A DNA stretch of 64,000 nt, taken from positions 868,001-932,000 of the forward strand of contig NZ_VORW01000001.1 in assembly GCF_007997215.1 (NCBI RefSeq), given 5' to 3'. Positions within the stretch are counted from its first letter, which is position 1, and every line of letters begins with the position of its first letter. Under the pieces are notes generated by a model. That model did no database searches, was not told the origin of the DNA, and saw only the letters and a list, made by a program, of their open reading frames with translations. Origin of the DNA: Algoriphagus aquimarinus. Its GTDB lineage: Bacteria > Bacteroidota > Bacteroidia > Cytophagales > Cyclobacteriaceae. A program made the translations under genes and the position numbers. Below are positions 10,231-20,253 of the stretch, piece after piece.

Positions 10231-13200
10231 AAATCACTGAAGCATTAAAAGCAGAGCTAGCCCAATGGCTTGATACCTACTGGAAGACCTATATAAAAGG
10301 CGATTTTAACCTCTGGTCTACTTTTATAGCAGAGGATTACTATAATATCGGGGGCACCAAAGAAGAGATCTGGCATAGCAAACAGGAAATTCTGGATTAC
10401 AGTCACGCTATCTTTGGTCAGATGGTCGGTCAAGCGGAGATCCGAAATAGAGAAATAGAAGTACTTCCCTATGGTGACTATGTGATGGTCAATGAATTCA
10501 CTGATCTCTATGTGAAAATAGAAGGAGAATGGACCTACTACGGCCCTTTTCGAATGTCCTCCCTTTTGTCAAAAACGGATACTGGCTGGATTGCTTTACA
10601 TCAGCACGGGTCTTATCCGGATATGAAGGCCACTGAAGGAGAAGCTTTTGCTGCAGATGCACTCAAAGCAGAAAATAAACGTCTCCAAGAGGCAGTGGAT
10701 CAGCGGACCTCTGAACTTACTGTCAAAAACCGTGAACTGGAGATAGAAGCCTCACTGGAAAAAGTAAGGAGCCGATCACTCGCTATGCAAAAAAGTGAGG
10801 AATTGGCTGAGGCGTCTGTATTACTAGAAGCAGAAATCAGAAAACTAGGTATAGAGAATTGGGGCTGCGCTTTTCATATATACGATGAGAAAACTACCAG
10901 TGAGAAACCTTGGGATTTAGAATGGTTCACTTCTATGGGAGGTTTACTCCCTTTCTACAAAACTCCCAGAGAAAAAGTTTTCCTCAAATACTATGAGGAA
11001 AGTAAAAAAGGGAACCCCCTATTTATTCAGGATTTCGGCCCGGATGTCATCAAAGAACACTATGACTACCTCAAAACCATACCGGTACTCGGGGATGCTT
11101 TAACGGAATTATATAACTCTGGAGTCCCACTTCCCGAAAGGCAGATTGACCACATCGCATTTTTCAACCATGGTCATTTGCTATTTATTACTTACAAGCC
11201 AGTACCTGAAGCGCACGCTATTTTTATACGCTTCGCCAACGTTTTTAATCAGGCATATACTAGATTTTTGGATTTGCAGAAAGCCGAAGCGCAAGCCAGA
11301 GAAGCTGAAATCGAATTAGCTCTGGAAAGAGTTAGATCTCGGTCCTTGGCTATGCATGCTACCTCAGAATTGCAAGATGTAATCCATACCGTACATCAGG
11401 AATTAATTAAGTTGGAAATTGGCATTTTCGGCGGATCATTTATTGCCATAAACAGTGAAATTGAAGATGAGCTTCATTGCTGGGGAGCCGGTGGAACAGC
11501 CGATACTTCAGACGAGGTTCATATACCTTATTTTGATAAGCCTTTTTACACGAATTTGGTCAAGGGGCTAAAAGGCGGACCAGCCTTTTTTACTGAAGAG
11601 TTTACGCAAGAGGAGAAAAAGGAATTCTTTACTTTTTTGTTTACAAAAGAGCCATGGTCTAATCTGAAGGCCAATGAAAAAAAAGAAATTCTCTCAAGTC
11701 CTGGGGGCTATACCAGATCTTGTTCTGTGTCATTGCATACCAGTATTTTTATCATCAATCAGCTGGGTAATAAGTTCTCAGAAGAAGAAAATGATATTCT
11801 TAAACGCTTCGGAAAAGTCTTCGAACAGTCCTACACCCGCTTCCTAGATCTTCAAAAAGCAGAAGCACAAGCAAGAGAAGCACAGATAGAAGTTGCAATT
11901 GAACGTGTGAGAGCACAGTCCATGGCTATGCATCATCCTGATGACCTCGACAAGGTAAATAAAGAAATACTCTCTCAACTTAAATGGCTTCAGATTCAAG
12001 GCCTCACTGGTGTTACTTTTTATCTGATCGATGAGAAAGGATGGGTAAAAGCCTGGGATTTTTCAAGTCCTGGAAATACTGCAGACCAAAGTAGTTATAC
12101 GCTACAATTCGACTCCAACAAGCATGAAATGCTTGGATTTCCATTTAAAACGCTACTTCAAACTGACCTGGATTACTTCGTCGCCGATTACCCTCTTGAA
12201 AAACTCGAGAAGGCTGTTTACGAGTTTGACGAAATTGACCCGGCTATTGCCAAAATTGTTCGTGAAGCTTTATCAACTGGGATGTTAACCCATCAATGGA
12301 CAGCTTGCTGTAGAATATCCAATGGATTACTGGGTATCGATCTAGTCAGTCCACCTAGCGAAGACACCAAAACCATCGTATTGAAAATGGCTGGTGCATT
12401 CAATCAGGCTTACACCCGATTCCTAGATCTTCAAAAATCAGAAGCACAAGCAAGAGAAGCGGAAATAGAATTAGCCTTAGAAAGAGTTAGAGCAAGGGCC
12501 ATGGCCATGCATAGAAGTTCCGAATTGCTGGAAGTTGCAACGGTTTTATTCCAGCAGGTAAAAGCATTAGGCGTTCCTCAATGGAATTGCGGTTTCAACA
12601 TCTGGGAAAAAGGCGATACCGAATTGACCTATTATCCGGGAAGCCCAGATGGCATTATATTCCCTTCTCCATGCAAAATCTCTTTAGTAGAACATCCCAT
12701 TTTTCGAAAATTTGACGAATCTAGAAATCGAGGGGAAGAGCTTCTCATTTATGAAAAAGAAGGTGAAATACAAGCAGATCATTACGCTTACATGCTTTCA
12801 CTTCCCAGTGTTGGCGATTTATTACAAAGCATGCTGGACGCTGGTTTCGAATTACCAACTTTTCAAATAGACCACATTGCCAATTTTGCCTACGGTAATT
12901 TAATTTTCATCACCTATCAGCATTATCCTGAAATGCATGAGGTTTTCAAACGCTTTGCAAAAGTTTTTGAACAAACCTATACCCGCTTCTTAGATCTTCA
13001 AAAGGCAGAAGCCCAAGCTCGAGAGGCGCAGATAGAAGCCGCTTTGGAGCGAATACGTTCACGATCCTTGGCGATGTATAAAACAGATGAATTACAGGAA
13101 GTGGTAAGGGTAGTTGCCGAAGAGTTGAAGAACACAGGTGTAATCCTTGACACATGGGGCGCTGTAATTTGTACCTACTTTCAGGATTCTAAAGATGTGT

Positions 13201-16200
13201 TGCATTGGACAGCAAGCGAAAATCCAGCTAACCCTTCTACAGCTTTTTTATTGCCCTATTTCAAAGATGAATTATACGATGAAGCTTGGGCCTCGAAAAA
13301 CCGGGGAGATAGTTATTTTTCGAAAGTGTTTTCATTTGATGTGAAAAACGCCTTTTTCAAACATGCCTTTGAGCATTCCGATTACCGGCAACTGCCCGAT
13401 GATTACAAAAAACTCATTTTAGAGAGTGAAAGCCATGGTATTGCCTGGGCCTGGTCTAAAAACTCTGCTATTATGATTCCTTCCATTCAAGGTGATTTGC
13501 CATCCGAAGGTGAAAAGGAAATTCTGATTCGTTTTGTCAAAGTTTTTGAACAGTCCTTTATCCGATTCCTTGATCTCCAAAAAGCAGAAGCACAGGCAAG
13601 GGAAGCACAAATTGAAGCAGCCTTGGAACGAGTGAGGAGCAGGACTATGGGCATGCAGCATAGTAGTGAATTGACTAGTGCGGCCACCTTATTATTTCAA
13701 CAGATACAAACCTTAGGTGTGCCACCCTGGAGTTGTGGGTTTAATATTTGGGAGCAAGGCGATTCAGTTTTTACCTCTTACATGGGTGGTGGTTCTGAAA
13801 ACTTTTTGCTGGAAGGATTTAAAATTCCACTTACTGAAGAAGCTGCATTTATCCACTTTCAGGAGTCGAGAGACAGGGGGGATAAGCTATTTGTTGATGT
13901 TTTAGAAGGAGAAGCCTTGGAAGCACACTACCGGTATTTTTTCACACTTCCCGGAATTAAAGAAGTTTTCGAAAACGCAGCACAGGAGGGGCTCCCACTA
14001 CCAACATTTCAGATCAACCATCTTGCAAATTTTAAGCATGGCAACCTCATGTTTATCACCTATGAACCATGTCCTGAAGCACATGATATATTCATCCGTT
14101 TCGCAAATGTATTCGAACAGACCTACACCCGTTTCCTTGATCTCCAAAAATCAGAAGACCAGGCAAGGGAAGCGCAGATTGAGGCTGCTTTGGAAAGAGT
14201 CCGAAGCAGAACCATGGCCATGCAGAACAGTTCTGAATTAGCTGAGACATCCATCGAGATGTTTAAACAAATGCAAGCTTTGGGTATGCGTCCTTGGGCC
14301 TGCGGATTTAATATTTTTGAGAAAGATGAAAAAGCTATAACCCAATGGATGGCCGCAGCTGATGGTGGTCTATTAACTCCATTTACCACACCACTCACAG
14401 AAGATCCATTCTTTATAAGAATCTCCGAGGCAAGGCAGCGTGGCGAAGAGTTGTTTGTGATGGAGTCAGGCGGACAGGAACTCGAGGAGACCTACAAGTA
14501 TATGTTTAGTCTTCCCGGCTCCCAAAAAGCATTGGCAGGTATTATAGCTGCCGGATTTGAAATGCCAAAATTTCAAATTTCGCACTGTGCTTTTTTCTCA
14601 CAAGGTTACCTGTTGTTCATTACTTATGAGCCTTACCCTGAAGCTTATGATGTTTTCAAACGCTTCGCAAAGGTATTCGAACAGACTTATACTCGTTTTC
14701 TCGACCTTCAAAAAGCAGAAGCACAAGCAAGAGAAGCACGTATCGAGTCTTCCTTGGAAAGAGTCCGAGCCCAAACCATGGCTATGCACAACAGTGAGGA
14801 TGTTGGGAAGTGTATCGTGATGATGTTTGAGGAACTTACCGCCTTAGGGGTGAATGAAAAAACCCGCTTTGGGATTGGGATTCTAAACCATGATAACGAG
14901 AACAATCAGCTTTGGACTGCCTCCAAAAATGGCGAGGAATTCAAACTGCACATAGGACACTTGGAAATGTCTTGGCATCCTTTGTTGAAAAGTGCACGGA
15001 AGGCTTGGAAGGAGCAGGTCTCGCTCCACACGTATGTATTGGAGGGAGAGGACTTGCTCAATTACTACCAAATGCTCAACCAGGCACCAGACTATAAAAT
15101 CCAAATACCTATAGAAAAACTGCCAGAAAGAGAGTTCCACTATGGTTTTGTCTTCGAGCATGGGTTTTTCTATGCCTTCAGTCCCAGTGAATATCCTGCT
15201 GATCTAATCCAAATTATACATCGTTTCAGTTCTCTTTTTGGTCAAACCTACCGTCGTTACCTAGATCTGAAAAAAGCAGAAGCTCAAGCAAGAGAAGCAC
15301 AGATTGAGTCTTCCTTAGAAAGAGTCAGGTCAAGAACCTTAGCGATGCAGAGTTCAAATGAGCTGGCCGAAACAGCTGCGGTCCTTTTTGCACAACTCAT
15401 AGCGCTAGGAGTGGATCACGAGCGAATCAATATTGGAATTGTCTCCGAAGAAAATCAAAATGTGGAGTTTTGGTCTACTGAACAAGGCGGAAACATCATC
15501 AAAACCCGCTTTGAAGCTAGCATCCATGAGCCAACAGTCATCAACAAACTTTATCTGGCTTGGAAGCAAGAAAAAGAAACTTTGACAGTTGATCTGAAAG
15601 GACAGGAGCTTCAGAGTTGGGTCAGCTATTGCGAAAATGAAATAGGAATTCCATTTGATAAAAACCTGCTTCAAGATCAGCGAGTGCAGTCAGCAGCATT
15701 CTTTTCCAAAGGGATGTTGATGTTAACAACCCCTACGCTTCCTCCTGCCACTACTATTGCACTTTTGGCCCGTTTTGCCTCGGTTTTCAACCTTACTTTC
15801 ACGCGTTTTAATGATCTGAAAATCGCCGAAGCAAATGCCCGCAGAGCAGAAAAGGATTTGATACTATTGAAGGAAGCAAAGGTAAAAGCGGAGTTAGCAC
15901 TTAACGAACTCAAATCCACCCAAGCTCAACTCATCCAATCCGAGAAGATGGCTTCGCTTGGAGAGCTTACTGCCGGCATTGCACATGAGATTCAGAACCC
16001 TTTGAATTTTGTGAATAACTTTTCCGAAGTCAGCAGTGAAATGTTTGACGAGTTGATGGAGGAAATTGAAAAGGGTGATATGGAAGAAGTGAAAGCGCTC
16101 TCTGTTGATATCAAAGAAAATCTGATCAAAATCAATCATCATGGCAAGCGAGCAGACTCCATCGTCAAAGGAATGCTGGAGCATAGCCGATCAAGTTCTG

Positions 16201-16727
16201 GTGAAAAAACCCTGACGGATATCAATGCCCTAGCAGATGAATTCTTACGGCTTTCCTACCATGGTATTCGCGCCAAAGACAAAAGCTTCAACTCAGACTT
16301 TAAGCTGGAACTAGACCCTTTGGTTCCTAAGATAAATATCATTGGGAAGGACATCGGCAGAGTCATTCTCAACCTGGTCAATAATGCTTTTTACGCTGTT
16401 CACGAAAAAGCCAAATCTACCCCCCAACACACTAAAGGGGGAGAAGGCTTTGAACCTACAGTAATCGTCAAAACGAAGGCGATCAAGTCCCCTTCAGGGG
16501 ATTTAGGGGTAGAACTTTCTGTAAAAGACAATGGAAATGGAATCCCAGACTCGGTGAAAGATAAAATCTTCCAACCATTCTTTACTACCAAACCAACTGG
16601 CTCAGGAACAGGCTTAGGATTGTCTTTGAGCTATGATATCGTAAAGGCGCATGGAGGAGAGTTGAAAGTGGAAAGCGATTTTAGTTCTGGTACAGTTTTC
16701 AGCATCATCTTAACAACAGGAAAGTGA
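10227..16727 (+). CDS. Giant cytoplasmic histidine kinase: NTF2-like domain, nine tandem sensor units, kinase core (kinase 2)
   Basis: At 2166 aa this is one of the largest genes here. Residues 1-135 form a SnoaL/NTF2-like (DUF4440-type) domain (WLDTYWKTYIKGDF start, WTYYGPFRMSSLL end). After a coiled coil come nine units of about 190 residues, starting near 178, 367, 559, 752, 941, 1134, 1323, 1511 and 1698. Each opens with a helix 'ALERVRSRSLAM' and closes with 'FEQTYTRFLDLQKAEAQAREA'. The middle of each unit resembles a GAF-like sensor fold (inference; the family is not certain). The core follows: His1920 in [18 protein letters not shown] box and G boxes present. No signal peptide or membrane helix is seen, so it is cytosolic. 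It overlaps kinase 1 by 4 bp and is 1 bp from kinase 3, so all three are one operon. It carries no receiver. Confidence 0.88.
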   Translation: MKITEALKAELAQWLDTYWKTYIKGDFNLWSTFIAEDYYNIGGTKEEIWHSKQEILDYSHAIFGQMVGQAEIRNREIEVLPYGDYVMVNEFTDLYVKIEGEWTYYGPFRMSSLLSKTDTGWIALHQHGSYPDMKATEGEAFAADALKAENKRLQEAVDQRTSELTVKNRELEIEASLEKVRSRSLAMQKSEELAEASVLLEAEIRKLGIENWGCAFHIYDEKTTSEKPWDLEWFTSMGGLLPFYKTPREKVFLKYYEESKKGNPLFIQDFGPDVIKEHYDYLKTIPVLGDALTELYNSGVPLPERQIDHIAFFNHGHLLFITYKPVPEAHAIFIRFANVFNQAYTRFLDLQKAEAQAREAEIELALERVRSRSLAMHATSELQDVIHTVHQELIKLEIGIFGGSFIAINSEIEDELHCWGAGGTADTSDEVHIPYFDKPFYTNLVKGLKGGPAFFTEEFTQEEKKEFFTFLFTKEPWSNLKANEKKEILSSPGGYTRSCSVSLHTSIFIINQLGNKFSEEENDILKRFGKVFEQSYTRFLDLQKAEAQAREAQIEVAIERVRAQSMAMHHPDDLDKVNKEILSQLKWLQIQGLTGVTFYLIDEKGWVKAWDFSSPGNTADQSSYTLQFDSNKHEMLGFPFKTLLQTDLDYFVADYPLEKLEKAVYEFDEIDPAIAKIVREALSTGMLTHQWTACCRISNGLLGIDLVSPPSEDTKTIVLKMAGAFNQAYTRFLDLQKSEAQAREAEIELALERVRARAMAMHRSSELLEVATVLFQQVKALGVPQWNCGFNIWEKGDTELTYYPGSPDGIIFPSPCKISLVEHPIFRKFDESRNRGEELLIYEKEGEIQADHYAYMLSLPSVGDLLQSMLDAGFELPTFQIDHIANFAYGNLIFITYQHYPEMHEVFKRFAKVFEQTYTRFLDLQKAEAQAREAQIEAALERIRSRSLAMYKTDELQEVVRVVAEELKNTGVILDTWGAVICTYFQDSKDVLHWTASENPANPSTAFLLPYFKDELYDEAWASKNRGDSYFSKVFSFDVKNAFFKHAFEHSDYRQLPDDYKKLILESESHGIAWAWSKNSAIMIPSIQGDLPSEGEKEILIRFVKVFEQSFIRFLDLQKAEAQAREAQIEAALERVRSRTMGMQHSSELTSAATLLFQQIQTLGVPPWSCGFNIWEQGDSVFTSYMGGGSENFLLEGFKIPLTEEAAFIHFQESRDRGDKLFVDVLEGEALEAHYRYFFTLPGIKEVFENAAQEGLPLPTFQINHLANFKHGNLMFITYEPCPEAHDIFIRFANVFEQTYTRFLDLQKSEDQAREAQIEAALERVRSRTMAMQNSSELAETSIEMFKQMQALGMRPWACGFNIFEKDEKAITQWMAAADGGLLTPFTTPLTEDPFFIRISEARQRGEELFVMESGGQELEETYKYMFSLPGSQKALAGIIAAGFEMPKFQISHCAFFSQGYLLFITYEPYPEAYDVFKRFAKVFEQTYTRFLDLQKAEAQAREARIESSLERVRAQTMAMHNSEDVGKCIVMMFEELTALGVNEKTRFGIGILNHDNENNQLWTASKNGEEFKLHIGHLEMSWHPLLKSARKAWKEQVSLHTYVLEGEDLLNYYQMLNQAPDYKIQIPIEKLPEREFHYGFVFEHGFFYAFSPSEYPADLIQIIHRFSSLFGQTYRRYLDLKKAEAQAREAQIESSLERVRSRTLAMQSSNELAETAAVLFAQLIALGVDHERINIGIVSEENQNVEFWSTEQGGNIIKTRFEASIHEPTVINKLYLAWKQEKETLTVDLKGQELQSWVSYCENEIGIPFDKNLLQDQRVQSAAFFSKGMLMLTTPTLPPATTIALLARFASVFNLTFTRFNDLKIAEANARRAEKDLILLKEAKVKAELALNELKSTQAQLIQSEKMASLGELTAGIAHEIQNPLNFVNNFSEVSSEMFDELMEEIEKGDMEEVKALSVDIKENLIKINHHGKRADSIVKGMLEHSRSSSGEKTLTDINALADEFLRLSYHGIRAKDKSFNSDFKLELDPLVPKINIIGKDIGRVILNLVNNAFYAVHEKAKSTPQHTKGGEGFEPTVIVKTKAIKSPSGDLGVELSVKDNGNGIPDSVKDKIFQPFFTTKPTGSGTGLGLSLSYDIVKAHGGELKVESDFSSGTVFSIILTTGK
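10758..15830 (+). repeat. Nine-fold tandem sensor-unit repeat inside kinase 2
   Basis: Units of roughly 560-580 bp repeat nine times. Boundaries are marked by a strongly conserved stretch of about 50 bp encoding FLDLQKAEAQAREAxIExALERVR (near 11270, 11850, 12420, 12990, 13570, 14140, 14700, 15260). Unit bodies fall into types: 1, 4, 6 and 7 share 'W.CGFNIW ... TFQIDHIANF..G.L.FITYE.YPEAH'; 2 and 5 share a 'WGAxG' type; 3, 8 and 9 are more divergent. This mosaic suggests stepwise duplication, with conserved linkers and diverging ligand pockets. Confidence 0.85.
16417..16510. repeat. REP-like palindromic GC-rich elements carried in-frame in kinase 2
   Basis: Two GC-rich short palindromic motifs stand out from the A+T-rich coding sequence: CCCCCC...AAAGGGGGAGA (16419-16444) and AAGTCCCCTTCAGGGGATTT with AGGGGT (16485-16510). 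They encode the linker KSTPQHTKGGEG and the peptide KSPSGDLGV between the N and G1 boxes of the ATPase domain. Other kinases in this window lack both motifs at this place. They resemble the CCCCT/AGGGG intergenic palindromes common in Bacteroidota genomes (recalled, not searched). Confidence 0.65.
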
Positions 16728-16728
16728 A

Positions 16729-19700
16729 ATGGTAAAAAAGCATTTAGTTGGGTATATCGGAATATTGGGCAGTATGATTCTTGCATCTTGTGCACAGGAG
16801 CAAGAGCATACAACAGACACCTCTTTGACGGAGGTGACAGGTTTAGTGGTGAGCGATACATTCCCCGCCCCGGTAGTTACCTACTTGTCTGATTTTGAGC
16901 CTCCAACTGTAATCAAAGCTGCAGCGCCTATTTATGACTCACTCTCTACTTCATTTGGCGAGGGAATTCCTGATATCACACGCTATACCACACTGGATGG
17001 CCTACCCCAAAGTATCACCTATCGTGTATTACAAGGATCCGATGGCACGATGTGGTTTCTGTCCGTTGAAAACCTCAGCAAATTCGATGGGACTAGCTTT
17101 ACCACGTATAACCGGGCAAACGGGCTTCTTGAAGATTCTTATGCAAATGAATTTTTACTGGATAGTCAGGGCAAGATCTGGATTAGCAATGATGGTATTA
17201 CGGTTTTTGATGGTAGGTCTTTTACTACTTACACCACGGATGCAGAAGGAAACGAACTAGGAGGAGTAGGATCAATTATTGAGGATAATGCTGGCTCCAT
17301 ATGGATGGGCTCTGCAGAAAACGGTTTATTTCGTTATGAAAATAACCAGATCACTCGATTTACTACCGATGACGGATTAAAAAGTAATCAGATCGAAGGT
17401 CTTTTAGTGGATAAAGAGGGGCTTTTGCTCATTACCACCAGTGAGGGAATTTCTCAGTATGACGGGACAAGCATTACTTCCTATGAAGCTATACCTGAAC
17501 AAAATGAGGAAGTTAGCAACCATCTCCTTTTTACAGATTCTAAAGATAATATTTGGTTCCATTCCCATACGGAATCTGCTAAAATCGGCAAATATGATGG
17601 CTCCGATATCACTTTTTATACAATTAAAGAATTGGATAAAGATGTAAACATTACGGATGTCATAGAAGATGAACAAGGTTATATCTGGTTCTCATCTTCT
17701 AATGGCATTACCTACTTTGATGGTTCTAAATTCTTTCATTACTCCAAAGCAAACCTGGGTATAAGTAATACTTCTACCGTAAACTCCATTGCCTTTGACC
17801 GGGAAGGAAGTTTATGGGCCGTTGTCCCAAGAGAAGGAGTATTCAAAATAAATCGCAATTTAAGTTTTCCTGAAATACCAGATGGAGGCACGGCTTTTAA
17901 CGTAATTCCTGATCCATTAGGAGTTATTTGGATTCAAACTTCAAAAGGGTTTGGTCAATATCTTGAAAACCGGATAGCTTTTTACGGTCATGAATTACTT
18001 GAAAATGAAAATTATAGCGCTATTCAAAATCCTGTATTTGATCGGAATGGCCTCCTTTGGTTTACTCTAATAGACAAACGCATTGAGGGAAGGAAGTTGG
18101 TTAGCTTTGATGGCAGCCATTATACCTTTTATGGGCCGGAACAGGGATTGAAACTAGATCTTTCATCCAGGATTCATGGTATTAATAATAACACGCAGCT
18201 TTTGATTACTTCTGGAAATTCAACAATTGAGTTTGATGGAGAAAAAATAACACGACAGGACTTTCTACCAGATTTTATTCTTCGTGCTTTTTTAGTAGAT
18301 ACCAAGGGTAACCGCTGGTATGGAACGGGAGATGAAGGACTCTATAAATATGATGGAGAACAATTTTTTAAATTAAGCACAAAAACAGGATTGGTAAGTA
18401 ATAAAATCAATCGATTAACAGAAGATCCTCTGGGAAATATCTGGGTAGGCATAGACTATGGTAACGCCCGAATAACGAATACTACGTTGAGTTCTTTTGA
18501 TGCCCAGGATGGCTTGGCAAATTTAGTAGGAGTCATTAATCCTGACACTGTCAATAATGTACTTTGGTTTGGTACTATATCCGGTTTGGTTTCTCTCGAT
18601 TTTGATCAACTCAATGATGAAAATCCGGGATTTCTACAGTATAATTATTTAACCGGTTTTTCTATAGGTCCAATTTCTGAGCCTAAACCCGACATTAAAG
18701 GTAGGGTCTGGGGTACTGCTCCGAATTTATTTCTTTTTAATTACCCGGCCTTAAGCGATATACCAGAGACTACCCCCTATATAAAAAATATCCAGATCAA
18801 TAATCAGTCGGTAAGCTGGCTTAGCCTTTCCCCTTCCTGGGCTAAAACAGATAGTATGGCTACCATTAATGAAATGGGATTAAAGTTTAAAGAACGGCTT
18901 AGTGGCGAACAACTTGAAGTCCAATTTGACACCTTTGGAGAGCTTAGCTTCGACTCAGTTCCTGCTCCTGATTTTGTACCTGTCAATCTAAACCTTCCGT
19001 ATACAAACAACACGATCAGCTTTGAATTTGCCAGCGTTTCGCCAACCTATGGAAAGTCGATACGATATCAATACAGGCTGGAAGGCTATGATGATCGATG
19101 GAGCCCTTTAAGCACTAAAAAAGAGGCCAACTTCGGTAACCTGCCGGAGGGCCGCTATACTTTTCAGTTAAAAGCTTTGAATACCGGCGGCAACTGGAGT
19201 GAGATCTCTTATCCTTTCACCGTACGTGCACCATGGTTCCGTACCTGGTGGGCCTATGTTAGCTATGCAATACTCTTTTCCAGTGCAATTTTTGGATTTA
19301 TTAGCTGGAGAACAAAGCGCTTGAAAGATGAAAAAATCCTACTTGAAAAAGAAGTCACAAACAGAACCTCAGAGCTCAATCAATCCTTAGAAAACCTCAA
19401 ATCCACTCAAGCCCAACTTATCCAATCTGAAAAGATGGCTTCACTTGGAGAACTGACCGCAGGCATCGCTCATGAGATCCAGAACCCATTGAATTTTGTA
19501 AATAATTTCTCGGATATAAATAGAGAACTGGTCGAGGAGGCTATTGAAGAATTGGATAAAGGAGCCATTACCGAGACCAGATCAATTTTAAAGGACTTGG
19601 GGGAAAATTCAGCTAAAATTACTCACCACGGCAAGCGGGCAGACGCGATTGTGAAGGGAATGCTCGAGCATAGCCGGGCAAATAAAAGTGAAAAATCGCT

Positions 19701-20253
19701 CACTAATCTTAATGCTTTGGCAGATGAATTTGTGCGTCTCTCCTACCACGGACTTCGAGCGAAAGACAAAAGCTTTAACGCAGACTTCAAGTTAGAGCTT
19801 GATCCAGACTTGCCTAAAGTAAATGTGGTGGCTTCGGATATTGGGCGAGTGATACTCAACCTAGTGAACAATGCATTTTACACCGTTTACGAGAAAGCGA
19901 AATCAACCCCCAAGCCCCCTGAAGGTGGAGAAGGCTATAAACCAGAAGTATCTGTCAAAACAACGATGACCAAGTCCCCTTCAGGGGATTTAGGGGTTCA
20001 AATCTCCGTCCAAGACAACGGCTCCGGCATCCCCGACTCCATCAAAGAAAAAATCTTCCAGCCTTTCTTTACCACAAAACCGACAGGTTCTGGAACTGGA
20101 CTTGGCTTGTCTTTGAGCTATGATATCGTCAAGGCACATGGAGGGGAATTGAAGGTGGAAAGCCCTCCTGCTGGAGAAGAAAGTCTAAATGCCACAGGAA
20201 CTATTTTTAGTATTTTTCTTCCCATTGAACCTAAAAAGGATAAATTTCTATAG
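16729..20253 (+). CDS. Lipoprotein-type propeller histidine kinase (Reg_prop / Y_Y_Y / HATPase), kinase 3
   Basis: The 1174-aa protein has a lipoprotein signal peptide with lipobox LAS-C (Cys21) and a Thr/Pro-rich linker to about residue 75. About a dozen or more Reg_prop blades follow (VGSIIEDNAGSIWMG, INRLTEDPLGNIWVG), then a Y_Y_Y domain (~758-834, LEGYDDRWSPL), one transmembrane helix (~839-860), a coiled coil and the kinase core. The core has His915 in [18 protein letters not shown] box and G boxes ([20 protein letters not shown]). The Cys suggests that the N-terminus is also lipid-anchored, leaving the propeller in the periplasm tethered at both ends. It has no receiver, is the last gene of the three-kinase operon and starts 1 bp after kinase 2. 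Confidence 0.9.
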   Translation: MVKKHLVGYIGILGSMILASCAQEQEHTTDTSLTEVTGLVVSDTFPAPVVTYLSDFEPPTVIKAAAPIYDSLSTSFGEGIPDITRYTTLDGLPQSITYRVLQGSDGTMWFLSVENLSKFDGTSFTTYNRANGLLEDSYANEFLLDSQGKIWISNDGITVFDGRSFTTYTTDAEGNELGGVGSIIEDNAGSIWMGSAENGLFRYENNQITRFTTDDGLKSNQIEGLLVDKEGLLLITTSEGISQYDGTSITSYEAIPEQNEEVSNHLLFTDSKDNIWFHSHTESAKIGKYDGSDITFYTIKELDKDVNITDVIEDEQGYIWFSSSNGITYFDGSKFFHYSKANLGISNTSTVNSIAFDREGSLWAVVPREGVFKINRNLSFPEIPDGGTAFNVIPDPLGVIWIQTSKGFGQYLENRIAFYGHELLENENYSAIQNPVFDRNGLLWFTLIDKRIEGRKLVSFDGSHYTFYGPEQGLKLDLSSRIHGINNNTQLLITSGNSTIEFDGEKITRQDFLPDFILRAFLVDTKGNRWYGTGDEGLYKYDGEQFFKLSTKTGLVSNKINRLTEDPLGNIWVGIDYGNARITNTTLSSFDAQDGLANLVGVINPDTVNNVLWFGTISGLVSLDFDQLNDENPGFLQYNYLTGFSIGPISEPKPDIKGRVWGTAPNLFLFNYPALSDIPETTPYIKNIQINNQSVSWLSLSPSWAKTDSMATINEMGLKFKERLSGEQLEVQFDTFGELSFDSVPAPDFVPVNLNLPYTNNTISFEFASVSPTYGKSIRYQYRLEGYDDRWSPLSTKKEANFGNLPEGRYTFQLKALNTGGNWSEISYPFTVRAPWFRTWWAYVSYAILFSSAIFGFISWRTKRLKDEKILLEKEVTNRTSELNQSLENLKSTQAQLIQSEKMASLGELTAGIAHEIQNPLNFVNNFSDINRELVEEAIEELDKGAITETRSILKDLGENSAKITHHGKRADAIVKGMLEHSRANKSEKSLTNLNALADEFVRLSYHGLRAKDKSFNADFKLELDPDLPKVNVVASDIGRVILNLVNNAFYTVYEKAKSTPKPPEGGEGYKPEVSVKTTMTKSPSGDLGVQISVQDNGSGIPDSIKEKIFQPFFTTKPTGSGTGLGLSLSYDIVKAHGGELKVESPPAGEESLNATGTIFSIFLPIEPKKDKFL
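19904..19997. repeat. REP-like palindromic GC-rich elements carried in-frame in kinase 3
   Basis: The same two motifs as in kinase 2 occur at the same place in the ATPase domain: CAACCCCCAAGCCCCCTGAA with GGTGGAG (19904-19930) and a 26-bp copy at 19972-19997 identical to that at 16485-16510. The second again encodes KSPSGDLGV. Presence at homologous positions points to a shared ancestor core or gene conversion between kinases 2 and 3. Confidence 0.65.

Noticed and set aside
15894..16184. Minus-strand frames recurring opposite the kinase cores
   Set aside because: They recur because the kinase cores are conserved at DNA level; translated products are not protein-like and overlap essential motifs.
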